16,991 nucleotides of DNA, taken from NCBI GenBank assembly GCA_023391005.1, contig JAEWBS010000031.1, positions 1-16,991 on the forward strand, in the 5' to 3' direction. Origin of the DNA: Bacillota bacterium. GTDB lineage: Bacteria; Bacillota; Clostridia; Oscillospirales; Ruminococcaceae. Made by a program: the position numbers and the translations under genes. The notes under the pieces were generated by a model. That model was not told the DNA's origin and searched no databases. It saw only the letters and a program-made list of their open reading frames with translations. Within the stretch, counting starts at the first letter, position 1. Each line of letters opens with the position of its first letter. This document shows positions 1 through 6,760 of this stretch, piece after piece.

Positions 1-120
1 TTTTTTATAATGCATCAAATGCTTTTTCGTGGTACAATATCAAAGAACATGTCAAATTTAAGGTCAGTACATTGTAAAAGATCAATATGCAGTGGGACCA
101 CTCAAAAAGGAGCAACATTT

Positions 121-1905
121 ATGACCATCCTTAATTTCATTGCCATGGGCGGCGGCGTAGCGCTTTTTCTGTACGGAATGAGCGTTATGGGCAACGGGCT
201 CGAAAAGATTTCAGGCGGCAAAATGGAAAAGGCGCTTGAAAAGCTCACCGGCAATATCTTGTCAAGCGTGGCGCTTGGCGCTGTCGTTACCGGTGTTTTA
301 CAGAGCTCGTCGGCTACCACCGTCATTGTGGTGGGTCTGGTCAACGCGGGCATTATGCAGCTGCGGCAGGCCGTGGGCGTCATTATGGGCGCAAACATTG
401 GCACGACCGTGACGGCGCAGCTGATTCGTCTCTCCGATATTAACAGCGGCAGCACGGCGCTTCAGTTTTTTAAACCCGCTACCCTTGCCCCGCTGGCGGC
501 GATGGTAGGCATTTTGCTGTATATGTCCTCGAAAAAGGCCAAGCGCCGCGAGGTGGGGCAGATGCTCATGGGTTTTGGCATCTTGTTTGCGGGTATGTTT
601 GCAATGGAGGAGGCCGTTGCGCCTTTGCAGAATTCCCCGGCTTTTATCAGTGTGATGACGGCGATGTCCAACCCTATTCTAGGCGTGCTGGCGGGTGCGA
701 TCGTCACAGCGATTATTCAAAGTTCCTCGGCGTCGGTCGGTATGCTTCAGGCGATATCCGCGACCGGCGTACTGCGGTTTTCCACGGCGTTTCCGATCAT
801 CATGGGCCAGAATATCGGTACATGCATTACGGCGCTCCTGTCCTCGATCGGTACTTCTAAAAACGCGAAGCGGTCGGCGTTGATCCACCTGTATTTTAAC
901 ATCATCGGCACCCTTGTATTTTTATTTGTGGTGTACGGTCTTAAGGCGCTCCTCGGCCCGCCCGATTTTTGGAATCAGACGATCGGCCGCAGCGGCATCG
1001 CGAATTTTCACACGGTTTTTAACGTCTTGGTAACGGTGATACTGCTGCCTTTCTCGAATCTTCTCGTAAGGCTGGCCTATGCCTCCATTAAGGACACTGG
1101 CGAGAACGAGAAGTTCAAGGTGCTCGAGCTGCTCGACGACCGCCTGCTCAAATCCCCCTCGATTGCGCTGCAGCAGTGCGACCATATGATTACCAAAATG
1201 GCCGAATATGCCCACAAAAACTTTTTGGACAGCGTTGAGCTGCTGAAGAAGTTTGATCTTAAAACCGCCGAGCGGATCAATGAGAATGAGAACCTCATAG
1301 ATAAAATGGAGGATAAGCTTGAGCATTATCTGATCAAGCTTTCGGCCCAGCCGGTTTCGGACGAGGACAGCCGCGCCGTTTCAACAGCGCTGCATATGGT
1401 CAAGGATTATGAACGCGTCAGCGACTATTGCGTAAACCTGATGGAATGTGCCGATGAGATGCAGTCGGCCAGCGTGTTCTTTTCACAGCAGGCGCTGGGT
1501 GAACTCGACGTGCTGATCGGCGCTGTCAACGACATTATCAGCACGGCCAATCAGGCTCAGATGTCGGGCAGCACAACCATCGCCAAGCGGATAGAGCCGC
1601 TGGAGGAGACGATTGACGCCATTGTCGAATGCCTCAAGGACATGCATGTTGAGCGGCTGAAGATTGGTGAATGCAATATTCACAGCGGCATTGTTTTTCT
1701 TGAGATTCTCACAAATCTTGAGCGCGTTGCCGATCACTGTTCCAATATTGGCCTGAGCATCATCGGCAACAAGGACGAGCGCGCGCGGTATGAATCGCAC
1801 GAATATATCAAGCGTGCGCATGAGGCGGGCGACTCAGACTATGTAGCCAACTACCAAAGCTATATGAGCAAGTACTACAACGCCATTCAGCCCGACCGCA
1901 AATAA
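121..1905 (+). CDS. Na+/phosphate cotransporter with C-terminal PhoU-like domain (NptA family)
   Basis: Predicted inner-membrane sodium-dependent phosphate importer, 594 residues. It has the two inverted Na_Pi_cotrans repeats typical of the family. Each carries a QSSSA signature (QSSSATT at residues 61-67, QSSSASV at 200-206) followed by a GxNIGT motif (GANIGTT 90-96, GQNIGT 229-234). After the last hydrophobic helices (to about residue 330) comes a soluble, mostly helical region of about 220 residues resembling PhoU, the usual layout of bacterial members. The ATG at 121 is chosen because AAAAAGGAG (104-112) lies 8 nt upstream and the protein then begins directly with its first membrane helix. 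The frame is open back to position 10, but that stretch encodes a polar extension without a ribosome site. The gene precedes the PerR-type regulator by 81 nt in the same direction. The substrate is inferred from the family, and the family call is firm. Confidence 0.93.
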   Translation: MTILNFIAMGGGVALFLYGMSVMGNGLEKISGGKMEKALEKLTGNILSSVALGAVVTGVLQSSSATTVIVVGLVNAGIMQLRQAVGVIMGANIGTTVTAQLIRLSDINSGSTALQFFKPATLAPLAAMVGILLYMSSKKAKRREVGQMLMGFGILFAGMFAMEEAVAPLQNSPAFISVMTAMSNPILGVLAGAIVTAIIQSSSASVGMLQAISATGVLRFSTAFPIIMGQNIGTCITALLSSIGTSKNAKRSALIHLYFNIIGTLVFLFVVYGLKALLGPPDFWNQTIGRSGIANFHTVFNVLVTVILLPFSNLLVRLAYASIKDTGENEKFKVLELLDDRLLKSPSIALQQCDHMITKMAEYAHKNFLDSVELLKKFDLKTAERINENENLIDKMEDKLEHYLIKLSAQPVSDEDSRAVSTALHMVKDYERVSDYCVNLMECADEMQSASVFFSQQALGELDVLIGAVNDIISTANQAQMSGSTTIAKRIEPLEETIDAIVECLKDMHVERLKIGECNIHSGIVFLEILTNLERVADHCSNIGLSIIGNKDERARYESHEYIKRAHEAGDSDYVANYQSYMSKYYNAIQPDRK

Positions 1906-1986
1906 GAGGCGGACATGACGCGGAGAACGCTACGCGTTTTCAAAGTTGTACGAACGATTTTACCACGGCATTAAAAAGGTGATAAT

Positions 1987-2373
1987 ATGAATTATTCTAA
2001 ACAGCGCGAGCTTATAATCGACGCACTACGACGCACCGACCAGCATCCAACGGCGGAGACGGTCTATCGGACACTCAAGGGCGAACACCCCCGCCTGAGC
2101 CTCGCGACGGTTTATCGCAATTTAAACCAGCTTTGCGAGACCGGTGTGATCAAGAAGCTGCATGTTGCCGATTCTCCCGACCGGTTTGACGGCAATGTCG
2201 AGCCACATTACCATTTGTGCTGCAAAGATTGTAGGCAGATTATTGATATCGCTGTGCCCAAGGATGCTTGGCGCAGCCTGCTCTCAAAGGACGAAAAGCA
2301 CTGCATAGACGGATGTGATGTTCTTTTTTACGGCACCTGCGCCCAGTGTGCCGAACAGGAAGCGGCCGAGTAA
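1987..2373 (+). CDS. perR: PerR-type Fur family transcriptional repressor
   Basis: A 128-residue Fur-superfamily metalloregulator: an N-terminal winged helix (SLATVYRNL, 38-46) and a C-terminal dimer/metal domain. All five regulatory-metal ligands of Bacillus subtilis PerR have counterparts at matching spacing: H20, D68 (RFD), H74 and H76 (HYH), and D87. Aspartate at the last site is typical of PerR, whereas Fur and Zur usually have glutamate. The structural zinc site is intact (C79/C82 and C118/C121). PerR proteins bind Fe2+ or Mn2+ and release DNA when peroxide oxidises the iron-site histidines, so a role in peroxide defence is likely. The N-terminus is about 17 residues shorter than B. subtilis PerR. 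AAAGGTG lies just upstream of the ATG. It may be cotranscribed with the phosphate transporter, and an intrinsic terminator follows. Fur or Zur function is not excluded by sequence alone. Confidence 0.85.
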   Translation: MNYSKQRELIIDALRRTDQHPTAETVYRTLKGEHPRLSLATVYRNLNQLCETGVIKKLHVADSPDRFDGNVEPHYHLCCKDCRQIIDIAVPKDAWRSLLSKDEKHCIDGCDVLFYGTCAQCAEQEAAE

Positions 2374-2437
2374 GTGCGACCGAGTAGTATCTGGCGCGTC
2401 TAATAGAATTGGCTGATTAAACATTGATCGGCGTTAA

Positions 2438-2477
2438 ACCGCATGCAGGCGGATGTTTGCATGCGGTCTTGATTTTT
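2438..2477 (+). terminator. Intrinsic terminator of perR
   Basis: A perfect 10-bp stem (ACCGCATGCA at 2438-2447, TGCATGCGGT at 2458-2467) with a 10-nt loop, followed by a T-rich tail ending in TTTTT (2473-2477). It lies 65 nt after the perR stop codon. Confidence 0.8.
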
Positions 2478-2521
2478 GGCATAATTTGTTATATTTTGGC
2501 TAAATGTTTTTGGCACAATTT
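2473..2521 (+). repeat. Direct repeats TTTTTGGCAnAATTT upstream of the carboxypeptidase promoter
   Basis: Two 15-nt copies differing at one base (2473-2487 and 2507-2521), with a third partial copy of the TTTTGGC core at 2494-2500. The last copy ends 24 nt before the -10 hexamer, next to where a -35 would lie. Their position next to a promoter with a poor -35 suggests an activator or repressor site. No regulator is identified, and the first copy also forms the T-tract of the perR terminator. Confidence 0.35.
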
Positions 2522-2542
2522 CACTTTTCTTTCACGTTTTTA

Positions 2543-2551
2543 TGTTATAAT
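2543..2551 (+). promoter_or_regulatory. Extended -10 promoter for the carboxypeptidase leader
   Basis: TGTTATAAT is a perfect extended -10 element (TGn plus TATAAT at 2546-2551). No good -35 is present 16-18 nt upstream, as is common for extended -10 promoters. A start near 2558 gives a leader of about 260 nt before the carboxypeptidase ATG. Confidence 0.6.
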
Positions 2552-2557
2552 AGCTTT

Positions 2558-2817
2558 TGAACGATAAACGATAATTATAATTTATTTATATGTAACAGCG
2601 CCGTTCAATCGGCTTGCTGATTTTTGATGTGCCGTTTACCGCCCGTTTGCTTACACATGGGCGTTGTGCGCAATGGCTTGCCGCTCAGCTCGGCAACGGC
2701 CTGCGCAAGCTGATATCACAAAAGACTTTGACAGACGTCCGCGCGGCAAGATCGTTTTCGGCGACACCCAACCTTTGGCCGCCTGCCGCGCGTAAAATAT
2801 AATACAGGGGTGAACCG
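2558..2817 (+). promoter_or_regulatory. Long 5' leader of the D,D-carboxypeptidase gene
   Basis: About 260 nt between the predicted start and the ATG, with no convincing coding frame. It contains two simple hairpins: CGCCC (2640-2644) with GGGCG (2659-2663), and TTGCCG (2678-2683) with CGGCAA (2691-2696), the latter closing a 7-nt loop. It does not match any riboswitch class I can recognise. A second TATAAT at 2798-2803 has TTGGCC 17 nt upstream, but its start would fall inside the Shine-Dalgarno sequence. Confidence 0.35.
2563..2581 (+). promoter_or_regulatory. Possible Fur/PerR-type box at the transcription start
   Basis: Three NATAAT-like hexamers (GATAAA 2563-2568, GATAAT 2570-2575, TATAAT 2576-2581) resemble the hexamer-array description of Fur boxes and lie a few bases after the predicted start, where a repressor would block transcription. 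As a 7-1-7 palindrome the match is only partial. A PerR-type gene lies immediately upstream. The region is AT-rich, so chance is a real alternative. Confidence 0.3.
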
Positions 2818-4188
2818 ATGAAACTTTTGGCAGGACTGCTGTCAGCCCTATTAACGTCGGCTATGCTGGCCCAGCTGTGCGTCGCGGCCGGCCCGCCGGC
2901 TGTCAATTCTGAAACCTATGTCGTCATGGACGTTAAAACCGGTCAGGTGCTTGCCGCCAAGGGCGAGCACGCCCAGATGTACCCCGCCAGTATCACCAAG
3001 GTGCTGACCTGTGCGCTGGCGCTCGAGCGCGGCTCGCCGCAGGATGTACATACGATGAGCTACGAGGCGACTCATTCGATCGACTATGGCAGCACCCATA
3101 TTGCGCTGACTGAGGACGAGCAGATCTCGGTAGAGGCGCTGCTCAACGCCACGATGATTGAATCGGCGAACGACGCGGCCAACGGTCTGGCGGAGTATAC
3201 GGCAGGCAGCCTATCGTCCTTTGCCGACCTAATGAACCAAAAGGCAGCCGAAATTGGCGCAAAAGATACCCATTTTGTGAATGCGCACGGCCTGCACGAC
3301 AAAAAGCACTACACCAGTGCCTATGATATGGCGCTGATTACACGCTGGGCGCTGACAGTAGACGGCTTTAAGGCTCTGTTCGGCGCGGAAAGCTATACGA
3401 TTCCGCCGACGAATAAGCAAAAGCAGTCGCGCACCTTCGGTACGCATCATCACATGCTGGTCGAATCGAAATATTATTACGAGGGAACCGAAGGCGGCAA
3501 GCTGGGCTGGACGCCCGAGGCGCAGCACACGCTGGTCACGCTGGCCAAGCGCGGCGATATGGAGCTGATCTGCGTCGTCATGAAGACGCGGACACAGTAT
3601 GAGAAATATGTCGATGCCGCAAAGCTGCTCGACTATTGCTTTGACAATTTCTCAACTGCCGCCATGACGATCAATCAGTATGCGCAGACCCCGATCGCGG
3701 TTTATGACGGCGAGGTTCAAACCGGCGAGGTGGTCATTGTACCGCAGGAGATTGCGATCATCCGCCCGCCGACGGTGGCTAAAATAGACATCACCCAAAA
3801 GCTGGTCGCGCCCGAAAGCTATAAGTCCGGTGAGACGATCGACCCGCGCATCCAGTTTTTTGATCCGGACGGCAACGCGCTGGCCGATGTGGCGCTGGAA
3901 TGGACGCTCAACACGGTGCAGGTGGAGGCTGCCGCAACGACGGCGCCATCGGACGATGCACCGGGGGCGTTCCCGCGGATGGGCGGCGGCTTCTGGGTTA
4001 AGGCGGCCGCGGCGGTGTTGGCGGCCTCGGTCGCGGTGCTCTTCGGGATACGCGCACATAATTTGCGTATTTTAGAACAAAAACGCATGCTCAAGGCGCG
4101 CAAGAGGCAGGAGTGGGAGCGTCAGCGCCAAGAGGCGTTAAATACGGCGAATATGGCCAGAGGCTCTTATGCACAGAGACATTTATGA
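2818..4188 (+). CDS. Membrane-anchored D-alanyl-D-alanine carboxypeptidase (peptidase S11)
   Basis: A low-molecular-weight penicillin-binding protein expected to remove the terminal D-alanine from peptidoglycan stem peptides outside the membrane. The 456 residues start with a signal peptide (about 1-24). The S11 domain has SITK at 58-61 (catalytic serine and lysine) and SAN at 116-118. At the third motif, KTG is replaced by KLG (228-230, in GGKLGWT). A beta-rich domain (about 285-370) follows, as in PBP5/DacF proteins. The C-terminus is a real membrane helix (about 394-411) and a basic tail (KRMLKARKRQEWERQRQ), instead of the usual amphipathic anchor. AGGGGTG at 2806-2812 sets the start. It stands alone behind a long leader and is followed by a long hairpin. 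The family is clear; activity with the altered third motif is less certain. Confidence 0.92.
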   Translation: MKLLAGLLSALLTSAMLAQLCVAAGPPAVNSETYVVMDVKTGQVLAAKGEHAQMYPASITKVLTCALALERGSPQDVHTMSYEATHSIDYGSTHIALTEDEQISVEALLNATMIESANDAANGLAEYTAGSLSSFADLMNQKAAEIGAKDTHFVNAHGLHDKKHYTSAYDMALITRWALTVDGFKALFGAESYTIPPTNKQKQSRTFGTHHHMLVESKYYYEGTEGGKLGWTPEAQHTLVTLAKRGDMELICVVMKTRTQYEKYVDAAKLLDYCFDNFSTAAMTINQYAQTPIAVYDGEVQTGEVVIVPQEIAIIRPPTVAKIDITQKLVAPESYKSGETIDPRIQFFDPDGNALADVALEWTLNTVQVEAAATTAPSDDAPGAFPRMGGGFWVKAAAAVLAASVAVLFGIRAHNLRILEQKRMLKARKRQEWERQRQEALNTANMARGSYAQRHL

Positions 4189-4216
4189 ATGATAAGCCCT
4201 CAAAAGGCGCTTTAAA

Positions 4217-4255
4217 CGCAGGGGACCGGTGTCTAAAAGATACCGGTCCCCTGCG
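4217..4255 (+). terminator. Long hairpin after the carboxypeptidase gene, possible terminator
   Basis: CGCAGGGGACCGGTGTC (4217-4233) pairs with 4239-4255, leaving a TAAAA loop; there is one G-T pair. It lies 28 nt after the stop codon, where a terminator is expected, but no T-tract follows. It resembles the hairpin at 4671-4703 in its inner part (CCGGTGTCT...), so it may belong to a repeat family used as a U-less terminator. Confidence 0.5.
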
Positions 4256-4257
4256 GA

Positions 4258-4286
4258 TTGTCAATAAAGTTATACGTTATTACAGT
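4258..4286 (+). promoter_or_regulatory. Promoter for the candidate 6S RNA
   Basis: TTGTCA (4258-4263), a 17-nt spacer and TACAGT (4281-4286), giving a start near 4293. It begins right after the hairpin that ends the upstream gene and no coding frame follows, which is what a small-RNA gene needs. Confidence 0.5.
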
Positions 4287-4292
4287 CGTGCT

Positions 4293-4490
4293 TAAACGGC
4301 ACGGCAGTGGTTGTTTAGCGCCGACGCGCAGGAACGGTCCCCACCCCCGGCGCTTGCATGTTCTGCGTAATATGCGGGCATCTTCTCACTGCGTTACAGA
4401 TGCGAAGCACCCGGCGAGCGGGATGCTGTCTCCCGCGTGCCCACCTGACCTCCGGTGGGATTTTGGAGCAACAGGGGTGGGCGCTTAAAG
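4293..4490 (+). ncRNA. ssrS: Candidate 6S RNA (regulator of RNA polymerase)
   Basis: 6S RNA imitates an open promoter and sequesters sigma-A RNA polymerase in stationary phase. The sequence can fold in the 6S manner. An 8-bp closing stem forms between CCCACCCC (4340-4347) and GGGGTGGG (4474-4481), and can extend outward through AGCG (4317-4320) with CGCT (4482-4485). A large asymmetric bubble follows, with TGTTCTGCGTAATAT on its 5' side. The apical arm is closed by GGGCA/TGCCC and contains two hairpins (GCATCT with AGATGC; GCGGGA with TCCCGC). On the 3' side of the bubble CCCACC (4440-4445) can pair with GGTGGG (4454-4459), competing with the apical arm. The length of about 200 nt and the wording CCCACCT...TTTTGGAGCAACAGGG fit my memory of the 6S consensus. 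Ends are approximate. Another structured RNA is possible, but I found no SRP, tmRNA or RNase P signature. Confidence 0.55.
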
Positions 4491-4612
4491 TATACGGTTC
4501 TTGACTATATGCCCGACGTGAAAGTGTTAGCTTCCCACGCGCCGTCAGTAGGCGCCATCCGGACTTGTTACGTGATTATACGCGCCAAGTTGCATTTGTG
4601 GGGCCTCTTGGG

Positions 4613-4643
4613 GCACGGCGGCGCCTCCATCGCGCCGCCGTGC
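4613..4643 (+). other. 12-bp GC-rich hairpin in the intergenic region
   Basis: GCACGGCGGCGC (4613-4624) pairs perfectly with GCGCCGCCGTGC (4632-4643) around a CTCCATC loop. GTTAC (4568-4572) and GTAAC (4646-4650) could close an outer stem around it. No T-tract follows on either strand. It may be part of a second RNA or a terminator serving either direction. Confidence 0.45.
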
Positions 4644-4670
4644 GGGTAACGTATGAGTTTCAATAGGCTA

Positions 4671-4703
4671 CGAGGGCCGGTGTCTTTTAGACATCGGCCC
4701 TCG
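4671..4703 (-). terminator. Long hairpin downstream of NAD synthetase, possible terminator
   Basis: CGAGGGCCGGTGTCT (4671-4685) pairs with 4689-4703 over 15 bp with one G-T pair and a TTT loop. It is the strongest hairpin just beyond the 3' end of the minus-strand NAD synthetase, and it could also stop transcription coming from the RNA locus on the plus strand. There is no U-tract in either direction. Its inner sequence resembles the hairpin at 4217-4255. Confidence 0.45.
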
Positions 4704-4778
4704 GTCACTTTCTATTTAGAGAGTGCTATACCGTTTTTTAAGAAAGGATTTCTTGGATCTGTCGTGGAAAAACGACGA

Positions 4779-6692
4779 TCAGCACAGGCTGTCCACCTCT
4801 TCGAGCCAGAGCGCCGCCGAGGCGTCGCTGGGCATGCGCCAGTCGCCGCGGGGCGAGAGGGTCAGCGAGCCGACCTTGGGACCGTCCGGCAGGCAGGAAC
4901 GCTTAAACTGCTGCGAGAAGAAGCGGCGGTAGAAGATGCGCATCCATTTTAAAAGCGTGGCGCGGTCATAAGCGCCACCAAAGGCCGCCTCGGCCAGCCG
5001 CAGCACCTTTTGCGGCGAAAAGCTCCAGCGCACCGAATAGTAGAGGAAGAAATCGTGCAGCTCGTAAGGGCCGACAATACCCTCGGTCTTCTGAGAGATC
5101 TCGCCGTTTTCGGCGGGCAGCAGCTCGGGCGAGACGGGGGTGTCGAGCACATCGAGGAGCACATGACGCAGCGCGTCGTCGTCGGTGCGGTCGGCCTCAT
5201 ACTGCACGAGATGGCGGATGAGCGTCTTCGGAATCGAGGCGTTGACGCCATACATCGACATGTGGTCGCCGTTATAGGTCGCCCAACCGAGCGCCAGCTC
5301 CGAGAGGTCGCCGGTGCCGATGACGATGCCCTCGGTCTGATTGGCGATATCCATCAGTAGTTGGGTGCGCTCTCTCGCCTGAGAATTTTCAAACACAACA
5401 TCAAGGGTCTTGGCGTCGTGGCCAAGATCGTCAAAGTGCACCTCCACCGCCCGCGCGATATCGATGGTGCGCAGCCGTGCGCCGAGCTTTTCAGCCAGCA
5501 GCTCGGCATTGCCCTTGGTGCGGGCCGTTGTGCCAAAGCAGGGCATCGTCACCGCGACAATGTCGGTGGTGGGGCGGCCAAGCAGCTTCATGGCACGGGC
5601 ACAGACCAGCAGCGCCAGCGTGGAATCAAGCCCGCCCGAAAGGCCCAGCACCGCCGTTTTAGCGCCCGAGTGCAGCAGCCGTTTGCGCAGGCCGTGCGCC
5701 TGAATTGCCAGAATATCCTCGCAGCGCTCGGCGCGCTCGGCCGAGGAGGCGGGCACAAAGGGCAGCGGCGCGACATGGCGGCTGAGCGCCGTCTCAGCCA
5801 CGGTGACCGAGAAAGGGATGCGCTGATAGCCCGCGTCGTTTGCGGCAGGGTAGGTGTTCATGCGGCGGCGCTCGCCGACGAGGCGCTGGACATCAAGCTC
5901 GGTGCAGATGATCTCGTTTGAGAAAAGTGGCGCTTCGGCCAGCAGTGCGCCGTTTTCGGCGATCATCGAGTGGCCCGCGAACACCATGTCGGTCGTCGAT
6001 TCGCCGTTGCCCGCGTCGGCGTAAAGATAGCCGCAGAGCAGGCGGGCCGAGATGCTTTGCAGCATCCCGCGGCGGTAGTCGGCCTTGCCGACAATCTCGT
6101 CGCTGGCCGACAGGTTAGCGATCACCGTGGCGCCCGCCAGCGCGTGAGAAACGCAGGGCGGCTGCGGTACCCAGAGATCCTCGCAGATCTCGACCGCCAG
6201 CACCCATTCGGGCAATTCCTCGCAGCAAAACAGCAGGCGCTGCCCGAACGGTGCGGTCTGGCCGCAGAGCGTGACGCTGCCGACGCCCTCAAAAGCGGGC
6301 GTAAAATTGCGCCGCTCATAAAATTCGCCGTAGTTTGGCAGATGCGCCTTGGGCACGACGCCCAACAGCTTACCGTTTTGCAGGACGACGGCACAGTTGT
6401 AAAGCTTATTAAAGGCCGGCACCGGCATACCGGCGACGATGACCATCTCAAGGCCGACCGAGGCTTGAAGCAGTGTGTGCAAGCCTTTTTGAGCCCCCTC
6501 GAGCAGCACCCGCTGCGAAAACAGATCGCCGCAGGTATAGCCGGTGAGCGAAAGCTCGGGAAACACCAGTAGCCGCGCGCCCTTGCTGACGGCGGCCTTG
6601 ACGCTCTCCGCCATTTTTTCGGCGTTGAAAGCGCAGTCGGCCACTCTCAGCTCGGGGGAAGCGCAGGCTGTGCGGATAAAGCCGTTCTTCAT
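4779..6692 (-). CDS. nadE: Glutamine-dependent NAD+ synthetase
   Basis: Catalyses the last step of NAD+ synthesis: deamido-NAD+ is adenylylated by ATP and amidated with ammonia released from glutamine. The 637 residues contain two domains. The N-terminal nitrilase-type glutaminase has the triad E46 (FPELSLTGY), K115 (PKAHLPN) and C170 (EICEDLW). The C-terminal NAD synthase has the PP-loop SGGLDST (352-358) and the substrate-site segment GTGDLSELALGW (459-470) followed by YNGDHMSMYGVN. The length matches the two-domain family. The ATG at 6692 follows GGAGGTG on the minus strand. The gene is single, read from a TTGACA-17-TAAAAT promoter that sits inside an inverted repeat, so control by a DNA-binding repressor is plausible. 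All key residues are present. Confidence 0.96.
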   Translation of the reverse strand: MKNGFIRTACASPELRVADCAFNAEKMAESVKAAVSKGARLLVFPELSLTGYTCGDLFSQRVLLEGAQKGLHTLLQASVGLEMVIVAGMPVPAFNKLYNCAVVLQNGKLLGVVPKAHLPNYGEFYERRNFTPAFEGVGSVTLCGQTAPFGQRLLFCCEELPEWVLAVEICEDLWVPQPPCVSHALAGATVIANLSASDEIVGKADYRRGMLQSISARLLCGYLYADAGNGESTTDMVFAGHSMIAENGALLAEAPLFSNEIICTELDVQRLVGERRRMNTYPAANDAGYQRIPFSVTVAETALSRHVAPLPFVPASSAERAERCEDILAIQAHGLRKRLLHSGAKTAVLGLSGGLDSTLALLVCARAMKLLGRPTTDIVAVTMPCFGTTARTKGNAELLAEKLGARLRTIDIARAVEVHFDDLGHDAKTLDVVFENSQARERTQLLMDIANQTEGIVIGTGDLSELALGWATYNGDHMSMYGVNASIPKTLIRHLVQYEADRTDDDALRHVLLDVLDTPVSPELLPAENGEISQKTEGIVGPYELHDFFLYYSVRWSFSPQKVLRLAEAAFGGAYDRATLLKWMRIFYRRFFSQQFKRSCLPDGPKVGSLTLSPRGDWRMPSDASAALWLEEVDSLC

Positions 6693-6731
6693 ATTAAAAC
6701 ACCTCCGTGCTAAATTTAAACAATCGCCTTT

Positions 6732-6760
6732 ATTTTACGCGCAAAAGAGTCGCTTGTCAA
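6732..6760 (-). promoter_or_regulatory. nadE promoter
   Basis: On the minus strand, TTGACA (6755-6760) and TAAAAT (6732-6737) are separated by 17 nt, a near-consensus vegetative promoter. The start would be near 6725, about 33 nt before the nadE ATG. Confidence 0.75.

Larger units (their letters stand above)
4189..4778. other. 590-nt gap without a protein gene, rich in RNA-like structure
   Basis: No frame here has a ribosome site and a recognisable protein. The gap holds, in order: a 17-bp hairpin (4217-4255), a promoter (4258-4286), a candidate 6S RNA (about 4293-4490), a structured segment with a 12-bp GC hairpin (4613-4643), a second long hairpin related to the first (4671-4703), and about 75 nt before the 3' end of the minus-strand NAD synthetase. 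Confidence 0.7.

Noticed and set aside
10..120. N-terminal extension of the phosphate transporter from the ATG at position 10
   Set aside because: There is no ribosome site for it. AAAAAGGAG before the ATG at 121 and the immediate membrane helix favour the later start.
1918..1937. ACGCG...CGCGT hairpin after the phosphate transporter as a terminator
   Set aside because: The stem is only 5 bp with a 10-nt loop and a short TTTT tail, too weak to support a transcript end before perR.
2507..2530. TTGGCAC at 2510 as the -24 element of a sigma-54 promoter
   Set aside because: The required GC about 10 nt after the GG is absent at this copy and at the copy at 2478, and no sigma-54 activator is in the window.
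2775..2803. TTGGCC-17-TATAAT as the main carboxypeptidase promoter
   Set aside because: The spacing is ideal, but transcription would start near 2810, inside the AGGGGTG ribosome site, leaving a poorly translatable message.
4293..4660. RNase P RNA, tmRNA or SRP RNA in the intergenic region
   Set aside because: I could not find the GAGGAAAGTCC core of RNase P, a tRNA-like TTCGA end of tmRNA, or the GGAAGGAAGCAGC loop of SRP RNA on either strand.
5970..6572. A 200-codon plus-strand frame opposite nadE
   Set aside because: It is antisense to a fully conserved enzyme and shows no recognisable motif.
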